Shown piece after piece: positions 37,532-48,600 of a stretch of 64,000 bases of DNA; position 1 is the first letter of the stretch, and every line of letters starts with the position of its first letter. Source of the DNA: Blattabacterium cuenoti (GTDB lineage: Bacteria > Bacteroidota > Bacteroidia > Flavobacteriales > Blattabacteriaceae); the NCBI RefSeq assembly GCF_014251735.1, contig NZ_CP059197.1, forward strand, positions 424,501-488,500, in the 5' to 3' direction. Made by a program: the position numbers and the translations under genes. The notes under the pieces are model-generated. The model saw only the letters and a program-made list of their open reading frames with translations. It was not told where the DNA came from and did not search any database.

Positions 37532-38839
37532 TTGGCCATTCCTGTTTCTTTTACTCAATTAGGAGTCATATGTGTTAGTTTTTCTGATAATATCATGGTA
37601 GGTTTTTTAGGAAAAAAAGCTTTAGCATCAGTTTCATTAGCCAATGCTGTTTTTTTTATTGTCATTATTTTTGGACTTGGAATATCCACCTCAATCTCTT
37701 CTTTGATAGCATCTTTGGATGCTAAACATGAATATAAAAAAGGAGCCATGATTTTTTATCATGGTCTAATTCTTAATTTTTTCTTGTCAATTATTATGTA
37801 CGTTTTTATACATGTTTTTTTTTATGTGATTCCATATTTAGGACAACCTCAAGAAATTTTAAATGATACCATATCTTTTTTAAGAATTACAGCTTTATCT
37901 TTTATTCCGTGGATGGCTTTCGAAGTTTTTCGAAAGTTTTCCGAAGGATTATCTTTAGTTTTTCCTAGCCTAATTATTACTTGGGTTTCGGCTATTGTTA
38001 ACATAATATTAAATTATTCATTTATCAACGGATATTATGGATTTCCAAATTTAGGAATAAGGGGAATAGCTTATGCTACTTTGATTTCTCGTATCACTAT
38101 GCTTATAGGTCTTTATCTTCTATTATATAAGTATAAAAAAGTTCGTATTTATTACAAGTACTTTCATTATTTCTTTAAAAAAGAATATTTTGAAAAAATT
38201 TTGAGAATTGGAATTCCTTCTGGACTACATATGTTATTTGAAATGAGTACTTTTTCTATATCTTCTTTTATTACTGGAAAATGTGGGATCAAAGAATTAG
38301 CAGCACATCAAATAGTAATTAGTCTTGTTTCGTCTACTTTTCTTTTAAGTACAGGATTTTCTGTGGCAGCAACAGTAAGAATAGGAAATCAATTAGCATT
38401 AAAAAATTATTCTGAATTAAGAAAAATAGGATGGTCTATTATATTTATGGGCATGACATTCATGTTATTATGCAGTTTTTTATTTGTTTTATTTAGAAAT
38501 CATATTCCATATATATACATAAAAAACGACAATGAAGTCGTTCATATAGCAGAAAAAATGATTATTATTGCTAGTATTTTTCAATTATTTGACGGATTAC
38601 AAGGAATAATTATTGGAGCTTTAAGAGGCATACAAGATGTAAAAATTCCTATGTGGATAAGTTTTTTTTCTTATTGGATTGTGGCGTTGCCCATTGCATG
38701 GATTTTTTCTATATATCTTAAGATGGGGGGGAAAGGAGTTTGGACGGGTTTAGGAATCGGTCTCACTATATCCTCTATGCTATTGATGATAAGATATGAA
38801 ACTATAACCAAAAGACTCATAAAAATGAATAATAATTGA
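37532..38839 (+). CDS. MATE-family efflux transporter
   Basis: At least 435 aa, with twelve hydrophobic segments in two homologous halves, the MATE fold that exports cations, drugs or metabolites by Na+/H+ antiport. Seen: LAIPVSFTQLGVICVSFSDNIMVGFLG at the start and the matching second-half start ILRIGIPSGLHMLFEMSTFSISSFITG. The coordinate given is the first standard initiator (TTG), but codons upstream back to 37478 are open and encode YLQHIKKNF directly before it, as expected of the family, without any ATG. True start is probably non-AUG and further upstream. Substrate unknown. Confidence 0.9.
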   Translation: MAIPVSFTQLGVICVSFSDNIMVGFLGKKALASVSLANAVFFIVIIFGLGISTSISSLIASLDAKHEYKKGAMIFYHGLILNFFLSIIMYVFIHVFFYVIPYLGQPQEILNDTISFLRITALSFIPWMAFEVFRKFSEGLSLVFPSLIITWVSAIVNIILNYSFINGYYGFPNLGIRGIAYATLISRITMLIGLYLLLYKYKKVRIYYKYFHYFFKKEYFEKILRIGIPSGLHMLFEMSTFSISSFITGKCGIKELAAHQIVISLVSSTFLLSTGFSVAATVRIGNQLALKNYSELRKIGWSIIFMGMTFMLLCSFLFVLFRNHIPYIYIKNDNEVVHIAEKMIIIASIFQLFDGLQGIIIGALRGIQDVKIPMWISFFSYWIVALPIAWIFSIYLKMGGKGVWTGLGIGLTISSMLLMIRYETITKRLIKMNNN

Positions 38840-38872
38840 ATCTTTATTAAAGATTAAATATCTATATTTGTT

Positions 38873-38880
38873 GGAATATG
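38873..38880 (+). promoter_or_regulatory. Candidate -7 element for deaD
   Basis: TATATTTG, exact TAnnTTTG, 48 bases upstream of the deaD ATG and just after the MATE stop codon. Predicted start about 38887. No clear -33 element. Confidence 0.5.
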
Positions 38881-38928
38881 TATTATACAAAATCTTGATT
38901 AAGTGTTCTTAATTAATTTCATTCGTTT

Positions 38929-40557
38929 ATGAAAACATTCAAAGATTATAATTTTTTAAACGATAAAATTATTCAAGCTTTAGAAGATATAGGAATAAAA
39001 ACTCCTACACCTATACAAAAAAAAGTTATTCCATATTTGTTAAAATCAGGAAAAGATTTAATAGCATTGGCACAGACTGGTACTGGAAAAACAGCTGCTT
39101 TCGGATTGCCTATCATACAAAAAATAAATTTAGAATTTCGTTTTCCTCAAGCATTAATCTTATGTCCGACAAGAGAACTTTGCATACAGATAACACGTGA
39201 TCTTTCTCGTTTTTCTAGATATATTTCATTAATAAAAATTATTCCATTATATGGAGGTGTTAGTATCGATAATCAAATATTATCTTTACAAAAAGATGCT
39301 CATATTATTGTCGGAACTCCAGGTAGAATTATTGATTTAATGAAAAGAAAAAAACTACATTTATCCGATATAAAATATTTAGTACTTGATGAAGCAGATG
39401 AAATGTTAAATATGGGATTCAAAGAAGAATTAGATTCCATTATTATAAAATTACCGAAAAAAAGACAAAGTTTACTATTTTCTGCTACGATGTCTAAATA
39501 TATGAATGGAATAGCACATGATTATTTAATAGATCCTAGAGAAATTATTACAGGAAAACGAAATGTAGCATCTGATGATGTAAAACATATTTATTACATA
39601 GTAAGCAATCAAAATAAATATCTTGCTTTAAAACGTATCGTAGATATCAATCCGGATATTTATGGAATTATTTTTTGTAAAACTAGAAAAGAAACTAGAG
39701 AAATAGCAGAATGTTTAATACAAGATGGTTATAACGCGGATGCTCTTTATGGAGATCTGTCTCAATCACAACGAGAATCCGTTATGAACCGATTTAGAAA
39801 AAGAATTTTACAATTTCTTGTGGCAACAGATATAGCAGCACGCGGTATAGATGTAAATGATGTCACTCATGTAATCAACTATAATATTCCAGATGAAAGT
39901 GAAATTTATGTACATAGGAGCGGTCGAACAGGAAGAGCTGGAAATACGGGAATTTCTGTTTGTATCATTCGTTCTAAAGAAACCAGAAATTTACGAGAAT
40001 TTGAAAAAAAAATAGGAAAAAGTTTTGAGAGAATTATGATTCCTTCTGGTGAGGAAGTATGTAAAAAAAAACTCTTTCATTTTATAGAAAAAGTAAAAGA
40101 AGCAGTAGTGGATGAACAATCTATGAAAACATTTCTTCCAGAAATACAAAAAAAATTGGAATTATTTGATCGGGAAGAATTAATTAAACGTTTTTCTTGG
40201 ATAGAGTTTGATCGTTTTTTTTCTTATTACAAAGATTCTAAGAATTTAAACAATTCTATTTTTTCTTGCAAAAACAAGCATTCTACAAAAAGAAAATTTT
40301 TGTCAAAAAGAATGAAAAAAGAATCTTTTTCAAAACTTTTTCTAAATATAGGATATAAAGATAATTTAACAAAGTTAGGCCTGATTAATTTAATCAATCA
40401 AGCAGTTAATAATTCACGTATTAATATTGGAAATATAGAAATATTATCCAATTTTTCTTTATTTGAAGTAGAAAAACGTTATCAAAAAAAAATATTAATA
40501 GGAATGAGTAGAATCCATCATTTTGGAAAACCTATTTCTATAGAAATAAAAAATTAA
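38929..40557 (+). CDS. deaD: DEAD-box RNA helicase (DeaD/CsdA-like)
   Basis: 542-aa ATP-dependent RNA helicase for ribosome assembly and RNA turnover. Seen: Q motif and TPTPIQKKVIPYLL, motif I AQTGTGKTAAFG, Ia PTRELCIQ, Ib TPGRIIDL, II VLDEADEML, III SATM, V ATDIAARGID, VI HRSGRTGRAG, then a C-terminal RNA-binding domain ending NIEILSNFSLFEVEKR...PISIEIK similar to that of DbpA/CsdA. Own promoter candidate; aroC follows 10 bases later. Confidence 0.94.
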   Translation: MKTFKDYNFLNDKIIQALEDIGIKTPTPIQKKVIPYLLKSGKDLIALAQTGTGKTAAFGLPIIQKINLEFRFPQALILCPTRELCIQITRDLSRFSRYISLIKIIPLYGGVSIDNQILSLQKDAHIIVGTPGRIIDLMKRKKLHLSDIKYLVLDEADEMLNMGFKEELDSIIIKLPKKRQSLLFSATMSKYMNGIAHDYLIDPREIITGKRNVASDDVKHIYYIVSNQNKYLALKRIVDINPDIYGIIFCKTRKETREIAECLIQDGYNADALYGDLSQSQRESVMNRFRKRILQFLVATDIAARGIDVNDVTHVINYNIPDESEIYVHRSGRTGRAGNTGISVCIIRSKETRNLREFEKKIGKSFERIMIPSGEEVCKKKLFHFIEKVKEAVVDEQSMKTFLPEIQKKLELFDREELIKRFSWIEFDRFFSYYKDSKNLNNSIFSCKNKHSTKRKFLSKRMKKESFSKLFLNIGYKDNLTKLGLINLINQAVNNSRINIGNIEILSNFSLFEVEKRYQKKILIGMSRIHHFGKPISIEIKN

Positions 40558-40567
40558 AATTTGATTT

Positions 40568-41647
40568 ATGGCTGGTAATATTTTTGGGAATTTATTTAGA
40601 GTTACTACTTTTGGAGAAAGCCATGGAAATGCTCTAGGAGGCATTATTGATGGATGCCCTGCTGGAATAGAATTAAATTTTGAAGAAATTCAAAATGAAT
40701 TAAATCGAAGAAGACCAGGTCAATCCTCTATTGTTACTCAAAGAAATGAACCGGACAAAGTAAATTTTCTTTCTGGAATTTTGGACAATAAAACTACAGG
40801 AACTCCTATTGGATTTGTTATCTATAATAAAGATCATCAATCCGATGATTATAGACATATTCAAAACATATATCGTCCTTCTCATTCAGATTTTACCTAT
40901 GAAAAAAAATATGGAATAAGAGATTATAGAGGAGGTGGACGTTCTTCTGCACGTGAAACAATATGTAGAGTCGTAGCTGGATCCATTGCTAAACAACTAA
41001 TAAAAGATATCAAGATCACATCTTATGTTTCTTCCGTTGGTAACATATCCATCAACAAACCTTATCAAGATTTGGACTTATCAAAAATAGAAGAAAGTCC
41101 TATCAGATGTCCTGATTCATATACTGCAGAAAAAATGATATCTTTAATCCGTAAAATTCAGAAAAAAGGAGATACCATAGGTGGAACTATCACCTGTGTT
41201 GTAAAAAATGTTCCAGTAGGGATCGGAGAACCAGTTTTTAACAAATTACATGCTGAATTGGCAAAAGCTATGCTTTCTATTAATGCTGTAAAAGGTTTTG
41301 AATATGGTAGTGGATTTTTTGGATCGGAGTTGACTGGATCCAAACATAATGATTTATTTAATAGTGACGGAACTACTAAAACGAATTTTTCCGGAGGTAT
41401 TTTAGGTGGAATATCAAATGGAATGGATATTTATTTTAGAATAGCATTTAAACCTGTAGCTACAATAATGCAAAAACAAAAAACTATAGATAAAAAAGGA
41501 AATTTAGTTTTTATGGAAGGAAAGGGGAGGCATGATCCATGTGTACTTCCTCGTGCTATTCCAATTGTGGAATCTATGACTGCTTTAGTTTTAGCAGATT
41601 ATTGGATGTATAGAAAATTATCTAAATATTCTTCAATAAGGAATTGA
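40568..41647 (+). CDS. aroC: Chorismate synthase
   Basis: Last step of the shikimate pathway, supplying chorismate for aromatic amino acids, folate and menaquinone (menF is in this window). 359 aa. Seen: [85 protein letters not shown], and [25 protein letters not shown] and [16 protein letters not shown] near the end. All three family signatures are intact. Overlaps the miaA start by 4 bases. Confidence 0.97.
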   Translation: MAGNIFGNLFRVTTFGESHGNALGGIIDGCPAGIELNFEEIQNELNRRRPGQSSIVTQRNEPDKVNFLSGILDNKTTGTPIGFVIYNKDHQSDDYRHIQNIYRPSHSDFTYEKKYGIRDYRGGGRSSARETICRVVAGSIAKQLIKDIKITSYVSSVGNISINKPYQDLDLSKIEESPIRCPDSYTAEKMISLIRKIQKKGDTIGGTITCVVKNVPVGIGEPVFNKLHAELAKAMLSINAVKGFEYGSGFFGSELTGSKHNDLFNSDGTTKTNFSGGILGGISNGMDIYFRIAFKPVATIMQKQKTIDKKGNLVFMEGKGRHDPCVLPRAIPIVESMTALVLADYWMYRKLSKYSSIRN

Positions 41648-42582
41648 AATCATACCTTCTAATTTTTATTTTAGGTCCAACTAGCGTTGGAAAAACGTCT
41701 ATATCCATTTTTTTAGCAAAAAAATTAAAAACTGAAATTTTGTCTTGTGATTCTAGACAATTTTATCAAGAACTAAAAATAGGATCTTCTAGACCTACTG
41801 TAAAAGAACTTGAATCTATTCCACATCATTTTATAGGACATTTAACTATTCATCAGTCTTATAATGCTAAATGTTTTGAGAAAGATTCATTAAAAAAAAT
41901 GAAACAATTATTTAAAAAATATTCCGTTTTGATTATGGTTGGAGGATCTGGATTATATGAAAAATCGATAACAGAAGGGTTGTCAGATATTCCGAATATT
42001 GATTTAAATATTAGAAATGATCTAATCTATAATTTCAAAAATAAAGGAATTGTTTTTCTTCAAAAAGAAATTCATAAATTATCCTCTATCCCTACAAATA
42101 TAGATATGAATAATCCAAGACGTTTAATAAGATATTTGGAAATAATTAAATCTACAGGAAAAAATCCTTCTTTCTTTTTTAAAAAGAAAAATTTAAGATT
42201 TTTTTCAATCCTAAAAATTGGATTAACTTTGCCAAGAGATGAGATCTATTTTAGAATAAATAATAGAGTAGAAAAAATGATTCAAATGGGATTATTAAAA
42301 GAAGCTTATAGATATTATCCTCACAGACATTTAAATAGCTTATGCACTATCGGATATAAAGAAATCTTTGATTTTTTATCATCTAAAAATAAACACTCAT
42401 TCCATGAAACAATAGAAGAAATAAAAAAAAACACCAGAAAATATGCAAAAAGACAATTAACTTGGTATCGAAAAGATCCTTCTATTACATGGTTTCATCC
42501 AAAAGACAAAGAAAAAATATTTTCTTTTATTAAAGCAAAAATGGGCAATACTGGATTTGAACCAGTGACCTCCTGCTTGTAA
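41644..42582 (+). CDS. miaA: tRNA dimethylallyltransferase
   Basis: Prenylates A37 of tRNAs that read UNN codons, the substrate for MiaB. 312 aa. Seen: P-loop [59 protein letters not shown], the RRLIRYLEI segment and [10 protein letters not shown] near the C-terminus. The last 12 codons plus stop are encoded by the antisense strand of tRNA-Val, so the natural C-terminal tail seems to have been lost or replaced. Starts with a 4-base overlap on aroC. Confidence 0.95.
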   Translation: MKSYLLIFILGPTSVGKTSISIFLAKKLKTEILSCDSRQFYQELKIGSSRPTVKELESIPHHFIGHLTIHQSYNAKCFEKDSLKKMKQLFKKYSVLIMVGGSGLYEKSITEGLSDIPNIDLNIRNDLIYNFKNKGIVFLQKEIHKLSSIPTNIDMNNPRRLIRYLEIIKSTGKNPSFFFKKKNLRFFSILKIGLTLPRDEIYFRINNRVEKMIQMGLLKEAYRYYPHRHLNSLCTIGYKEIFDFLSSKNKHSFHETIEEIKKNTRKYAKRQLTWYRKDPSITWFHPKDKEKIFSFIKAKMGNTGFEPVTSCL

Positions 42583-42617
42583 AACAGATGCTCTAAACCA
42601 TGCTGAGCTAATTGCCC
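42542..42617 (-). tRNA. tRNA-Val (anticodon TAC)
   Basis: 76 nt with discriminator A, no encoded CCA. Acceptor GGGCAAT pairs fully with ATTGCCC; D arm GCTC/GAGC, anticodon loop TTTACAA, T arm ACTGG/CCAGT around TTCAAAT. The anticodon stem has two G-U pairs. Its 3' 41 bases overlap the coding end of convergent miaA on the opposite strand. It does not meet MiaA's requirement for A36. Confidence 0.95.
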
Positions 42618-42646
42618 TAAAAATATTTTCAAATGTAAAGAAAAAT

Positions 42647-43894
42647 TTATAAACTTAATAAAGCTTCAGATACAGTAAAAGTACTTCCACTTATTAAAAT
42701 TAAATCTTTTTTTTTAGCTTTAGATTTTGCTGATAAAAAAGCTGTTTTTACAGAAGAATAAAAGTACATCTTTTGGTTATTTTTTAACATATTTTTTGCC
42801 AAAATTTTTAAATTTTCAATAGAAAATTTTCTTTCTATATTAGGTTGACAAAAGTAGTAATAAGCATTAACAGGAAAATATTTTAATAATCTTTCCACTT
42901 TTTTTTCTTTTACAAAACCTAATACTAAATGCAGATTTTCATAGGATTCTTTTTTCAATTGTTTATTGATTATAAGAATACCTTCTTCATTATGAGCAAT
43001 ATCACAAATAATTTTCGGATCCAATCGTTGTAATATCTGCCAACGTCCTCTAAAATTAGTATTTTCAATAACTTTTTTTAATCCGTTCTTTATAGATTCA
43101 TTCGAGACTATTACATTTTTTCTTTTTTGCAAAATGTCTATAGTTTTTAATACTATAATTCTATTCAATTTTTGATAATCAGCTTCAAAAGGCATTTGAT
43201 ATTTTGAATAATCTTTTACATTTTTTGAAAAATATATGGGAGCATTTTTTTTTAAAGCTTCTTTAAAAAAAACAAATTGAATCTCTTTAGATATTTCGCT
43301 ACCAATTATAACCGATATGTTCTTTTTTATAATTCCTGCTTTTTCGAAAGCTATTTTTAATCTATTGTTTCCTAATGATTCTGTATGATCTTCACTGATA
43401 CTAGTAATAATAGAAATTTCAGGATTTATAATATTAGTAGAATCTAAACGGCCACCCATTCCTACTTCAATAATAGCTAAATTCACTTTTTTTTCCTTAA
43501 AATATTGAAACGCTAATGCCGTATTCATTTCAAAAAATGACATTTTTTCTTTCTCAATAATTTTCTTATTGTCTGCAATAAAATTGATAATGAAATCTTT
43601 TTCTATTAAAATACCATTACAGCTAATTCTCTCTCTAAAGTCTATTAAATGAGGAGAAGTAAATAAACCTATATTATATCTTTCTTCTTGCAAGATAGAA
43701 GATAACATATGCACTGTTGATCCTTTCCCATTAGTTCCTCCAACATGAATGCTTTTAAAAAAATTTTGTGGATTTCCTAAATAAGAACAAAAGAATTCTA
43801 TTCTTTTCAAACCAGGTTTATAGGATTTTAATCCTGTTTTTTGATAAATGGGAAGACGGTTAAAAATCCATTGAATAGTTTCAGAGTAATTCAC
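42647..43894 (-). CDS. folC: Folylpolyglutamate synthase / dihydrofolate synthase
   Basis: Adds glutamates to folates and may form dihydrofolate. 415 aa from the GTG start. Seen: NYSETIQWIFNRLPIYQKTG at the N-terminus, ATP loop HVGGTNGKGSTVHML, FTSPHLIDFRERI, EVGMGGRLDSTNII, SEDHTESLGN, and FRGRWQIL...CDIAHNEEGI. The frame is open 38 codons upstream to an ATG, but the family N-terminus begins at GTG (complement of 43892-43894). Together with gcvT this is the one-carbon set in the window. Confidence 0.93.
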   Translation of the reverse strand: MNYSETIQWIFNRLPIYQKTGLKSYKPGLKRIEFFCSYLGNPQNFFKSIHVGGTNGKGSTVHMLSSILQEERYNIGLFTSPHLIDFRERISCNGILIEKDFIINFIADNKKIIEKEKMSFFEMNTALAFQYFKEKKVNLAIIEVGMGGRLDSTNIINPEISIITSISEDHTESLGNNRLKIAFEKAGIIKKNISVIIGSEISKEIQFVFFKEALKKNAPIYFSKNVKDYSKYQMPFEADYQKLNRIIVLKTIDILQKRKNVIVSNESIKNGLKKVIENTNFRGRWQILQRLDPKIICDIAHNEEGILIINKQLKKESYENLHLVLGFVKEKKVERLLKYFPVNAYYYFCQPNIERKFSIENLKILAKNMLKNNQKMYFYSSVKTAFLSAKSKAKKKDLILISGSTFTVSEALLSL

Positions 43895-43997
43895 TAAAAG
43901 TATAAGTTTAATAATATGGCAAAAATAGATTTTTTTAAAAAAAATCATTAAATTTACAAAATGGTATAAGCTTACACTTTTAATAATAAAAACACAT

Positions 43998-45656
43998 CTG
44001 CACTTCATTGAAAAAATTATAGAGGAAGATTTGAAAAGAGGTTTTTCTATTGAAAAAATTAAATTTCGATTTCCTCCAGAACCAAATGGATTTCTTCATA
44101 TTGGACATGTTAAAGCTATATATCTGAATTTTGAATTAGGAAGGAAGTACAAAGCACCTGTATATTTAAGATTTGACGATACGAATCCTATTGGAGAAGA
44201 AAACAAATTCGTAGAATCTATCAAAGAAGATATCCGATTTTTGGGATTTAAATGGCATAAGGAATGCTATGCTTCGGATTATTTTCAAAAGCTTTATGAA
44301 TGGGCTGTCGAACTTATTAAAAAAAATAAAGCTTATGTAGACGATCTACCTAAGAAAATTATACAAAGTCAAAGAAAAACTCCTTTTGAAGATGGGGTAA
44401 ACAGTATATATCGTAATAGATCTGTAAATGAAAATTTGTATTTGTTCGAAAGAATGAAAAATGGATTTTTTGAAGAAAAATCATGTGTTTTAAGAGCTAA
44501 AATAAATATGAAATCTTCAAATATGAATATGCGAGATCCAATCATGTATAGAATTTTGAAAAAAAAACATCCTCGTACTAAAAATGAATGGTGTATTTAT
44601 CCTACTTATGACTGGACTCATGGTCAATGTGATTATATTGAACAAATATCTCATTCTTTATGTTCTTTAGAATTTGAAAATAGACGTCCATTATACAATT
44701 GGTATTTAGATCAAATTTGTGAAAACAATAAAATAAGACCAAAACAAATAGAATTTTCAAGACTAAATATGAGCCATACTATAACTAGTAAAAGAAAAAT
44801 TCAATACTTGATTGAAAACAACATTATCCAATCATGGGATGATCCACGTCTTTTAACTATATCTGGATTGCGTCGTAGGGGATACACATCTTTAGCTATA
44901 AACAATTTTATTCAACAAATAGGAGTAACAAAAAGAAAAAATATTATTGATACCTCTCTTTTAGAATTTAGAGTTAGAGAACATTTGAATAAAATTGCAT
45001 CTAGAGTAATGGTAGTATTAAAACCAATAAGATTAGTTATTGATAATTATTCTATAAATCATACCGAATGGATGGAAGCAGAGAATAATCCAGAAAATAC
45101 TAAATACGGATGTAGAAAAATTCCTTTTTCAAAATTTTTGTATATTGAGAAATATGATTTTCTAGAAAAAAAAGCAAAAAAATTTTTTAGACTTTCAATT
45201 GGACATGAAGTAAGACTTAAAAATGCTTATATCATTAAAGCAAATTCTGTAGTAAAAGATTCTAATGGAAAAATAGAAGAAATACATTGTACTTATGACC
45301 CAAAAAGTCAATCTAGAAAATTAAGAAAAAATGAAGATAAAAAAAGAGTAAAAACTACCTTACACTGGATTTCTATAAAACATTCTATTCCGATAAAAAT
45401 ACATCTGTATCATCCTCTTTTTTCAATAAAAGATCCAGACAAAGAAAATTTTAAAGAACACATAAACTCAAAATCTATAGAAAAAATTATCGCCTATGCA
45501 GAACCTTCCTTGCAAAATGCTAAAATAGGGGATCATTATCAATTCCAAAGAATTGGATATTTCTATGCAGATATCAATCCAAATAATAAAGAAGAATTAA
45601 TCTTTCATAAAACAACTTCTATTAAAGATCAATGGAAAAAAATAAATAAAAAGTGA
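43998..45656 (+). CDS. glnS: Glutaminyl-tRNA synthetase
   Basis: Charges tRNA-Gln directly; class I synthetase. 552 aa from the proposed CTG start. Seen: the E. coli-like N-terminus HFIEKIIEEDLKRG, HIGH region RFPPEPNGFLHIGHVKAI, DDTNPIGEENKFVESIKED, DWTHGQCDYIEQISHSLCSLEF, and the class-I lysine loop as ITSKRK, where relatives have MSKRK. No ATG exists in frame; TTG 44031 is the next option but would cut off residues aligned with the family. The gene abuts rpoC with no gap. Confidence 0.92.
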   Translation: MHFIEKIIEEDLKRGFSIEKIKFRFPPEPNGFLHIGHVKAIYLNFELGRKYKAPVYLRFDDTNPIGEENKFVESIKEDIRFLGFKWHKECYASDYFQKLYEWAVELIKKNKAYVDDLPKKIIQSQRKTPFEDGVNSIYRNRSVNENLYLFERMKNGFFEEKSCVLRAKINMKSSNMNMRDPIMYRILKKKHPRTKNEWCIYPTYDWTHGQCDYIEQISHSLCSLEFENRRPLYNWYLDQICENNKIRPKQIEFSRLNMSHTITSKRKIQYLIENNIIQSWDDPRLLTISGLRRRGYTSLAINNFIQQIGVTKRKNIIDTSLLEFRVREHLNKIASRVMVVLKPIRLVIDNYSINHTEWMEAENNPENTKYGCRKIPFSKFLYIEKYDFLEKKAKKFFRLSIGHEVRLKNAYIIKANSVVKDSNGKIEEIHCTYDPKSQSRKLRKNEDKKRVKTTLHWISIKHSIPIKIHLYHPLFSIKDPDKENFKEHINSKSIEKIIAYAEPSLQNAKIGDHYQFQRIGYFYADINPNNKEELIFHKTTSIKDQWKKINKK

Positions 45657-48600
45657 TTACAAAATTTCTACATCTGGATTTTCATATTCTCTTAATCCGG
45701 TTCCTGCAGGTATTTTATGTCCGACAATTACATTTTCTTTTAATCCATATAAATGATCAGTCTTACTGCTTATAGCTGCTTCACTTAGAACTTTAGTTGT
45801 TTCTTGAAAAGAAGCTGCAGATATAAAAGATTTAGTCTGCAAAGCGGCTTTGGTTATCCCTTGCAATATAGGTCTAGCAGTAGCTGGTATAGCACTTCTA
45901 GTTTTTATCAACTTCTTATTTTTATATTTTAAAACGGCGTTTTCATTCCGAAAATCTCTATAACTAATCAAATCTCCAGATTTAAAATTTGAAGAATCTC
46001 CAGGATCTTCAACTACTCTCATTTGAAAAATTCTATCATTTTCCTCTATAAAATCATCTTTATATTCAATATTTCCTTCTAAAAATTTAGTATCTCCTAC
46101 TTCAATCACTTCTACTTTACGCATCATTTGCAAAACAATCACTTCAAAGTGTTTGTCGTTAATTTTTACACCTTGTAAACGATATACTTCTTGTATTTCT
46201 TTCACCAAATATTCTTGAACAGCTCTTGGTCCCCTTATATTTAAAATATCATTCGGAGTAACTGCTCCATCGGATAAAGGCATTCCTGCTTTCACATAAT
46301 CATTCTCTTGAACTAAAATTTGATTAGAAAGCTTTACTAAATACTTTCTAATTTCTCCTGTTTTAGATTCTACTATAATTTCTCTATTTCCTCTTTTTAT
46401 TTTTCCATGACTAACTATTCCATCCATTTCTGATACTACAGCTGGATTAGAAGGATTACGTGCTTCAAACAGTTCAGATAAACGAGGTAATCCTCCTGTA
46501 ATATCTCCAGAAGATTTAGCAGATCTTCTAGGCACTTTAACCAAAATTTTTCCTATTTTTATTTTTTCTTGATCTTCTACCATTAAATGAGCACCTACTG
46601 GTAAATTGTAAACTTTCAATTCTTCATCATTTTCATCCAAAATTTTTAATGTAGGTATTAAATTTTTATTTCTTACTTCTGTAATTACTTTTTCTTGAAA
46701 TCCAGTTTGCTCATCTATTTCTACTTGAAATGTCTCCCCCTGTTCTAAATGTTGATAAGATATTTTTCCAGCATACTCTGCAACAATAACGGCATTATAC
46801 AAATCCCACTGACAAATTTTGTCTCCTTCTTTTAACTTATCTCCATGTTTAACATATAAAGTAGCTCCATAAGGAATATTATTAATCATTAAAATGGATG
46901 ACTTGTTTTCATTGAATAGTTTCATTTCTGTAGAACGAGAAACAACCACTCCAACTTTTTCTCCATAATCATTTTTAGTTTGAACAGTTTTTAAATCTTC
47001 AAATTCTATAATTCCATCATATTTTGCTCGTATCTGTGAAGATTCTGTTATGTTTCCAGCAGTACCTCCAACATGAAAAGTACGTAAAGTTAATTGCGTT
47101 CCAGGTTCTCCAATAGATTGAGCAGCAATAACTCCTACGGCTTCACCTTTTTGAACTATTTTTCCTGTAGATAGATTACGTCCATAACATTTAGAACAAA
47201 TACCCATCTTAGCTTCACAAGTAAGAGGAGAACGTACTTCTACGAATTCTATTCCAGATTTCTCAATTAAGTCTGCTATTATTTCATCAATCATTTTTCC
47301 AGAAGAAACTATTAATTCATTATTTTTCGGATGAAAAAGATCGTTCAAAGATATACGTCCTAAAATTCTATCAAATAAAGTTTCAACTACTTCTTCGTTC
47401 TTTTTTAATGCTGATATTTCTAAACCACGTAACGTATTACAATCTTCCATTTTTATAATTACATCTTGAGCTGCATCTACTAAACGTCTTGTCAAATATC
47501 CGGCATCTGCTGTTTTTAACGCTGTATCCGCTAGTCCTTTACGAGCTCCATGAGTAGATATAAAATATTCTAAAATAGAAAGACCCTCTCTAAAATTAGA
47601 CAAAATAGGATTTTCAATGATTTCTCCACCAGAAGATCCTGCTTTCTGAGGTTTAGCCATTAATCCACGCATTCCAGAAAGCTGACGAATTTGTTCCTTG
47701 GATCCCCTTGCTCCAGAATCTAACATCATATATACGGGATTAAAACCATGTCTATCTTCACGCATATGCTTCATTACTTTTTCTGTTAACATGGCATTTG
47801 TATTTGTCCATATATCAATAACTTGATTATAACGTTCGTTATTTGTTATTAACCCCATATTATAATTTATTTTCACATTATCCACTTGTTTAATAGCATG
47901 ATTTACCATGTTTTTTTTATCACTTGGAATAATAATATCTCCTAATCCAAAAGAAAGACCACCTTTGAAAGCATTGTAAAATCCTAATTCTTTGATGTCA
48001 TCTAAAAATTTTGCAGTAGTAGGAACATCTGTTAAATGCAAAATTTTTCCAATAATTTCCCTTAAAGATTTTTTTGTAAGGGATTCATTAATAAATCCCA
48101 CTTTTTTAGGAACAACTTGATTAAACAATACTCTCCCTACAGTAGTTTCTATCAATTGATCAGACAAAGTATTTTTATTTCGAATACTAACTTTGACTTT
48201 TATTAATGCATGTAATTCTACTACATTTTGATTATATGCTATTTCTACCTCTTCCGGAGAATAAAAAGTAAGACCTTCTCCTTTTATTACATTCCTAGAA
48301 CTTGAAGCTAAAGGTTTAGTCATATAATATAAACCTAATACCATATCTTGAGACGGAACAGTAATAGGAGAACCATTAGCAGGATTTAAAATATTCTGAG
48401 AAGCTAACATAAGAAGTTGAGCCTCTAAAATAGCTCCAGAAGATAAAGGAAGATGAACAGCCATTTGATCTCCATCAAAATCTGCGTTAAAAGCAGCACA
48501 AACTAAAGGATGTAATTGAATCGCTTTACCTTCTATCAATTTAGGCTGAAAAGCTTGAATTCCTAATCTATGTAAAGTCGGTGCTCTATTCAATAAAACA

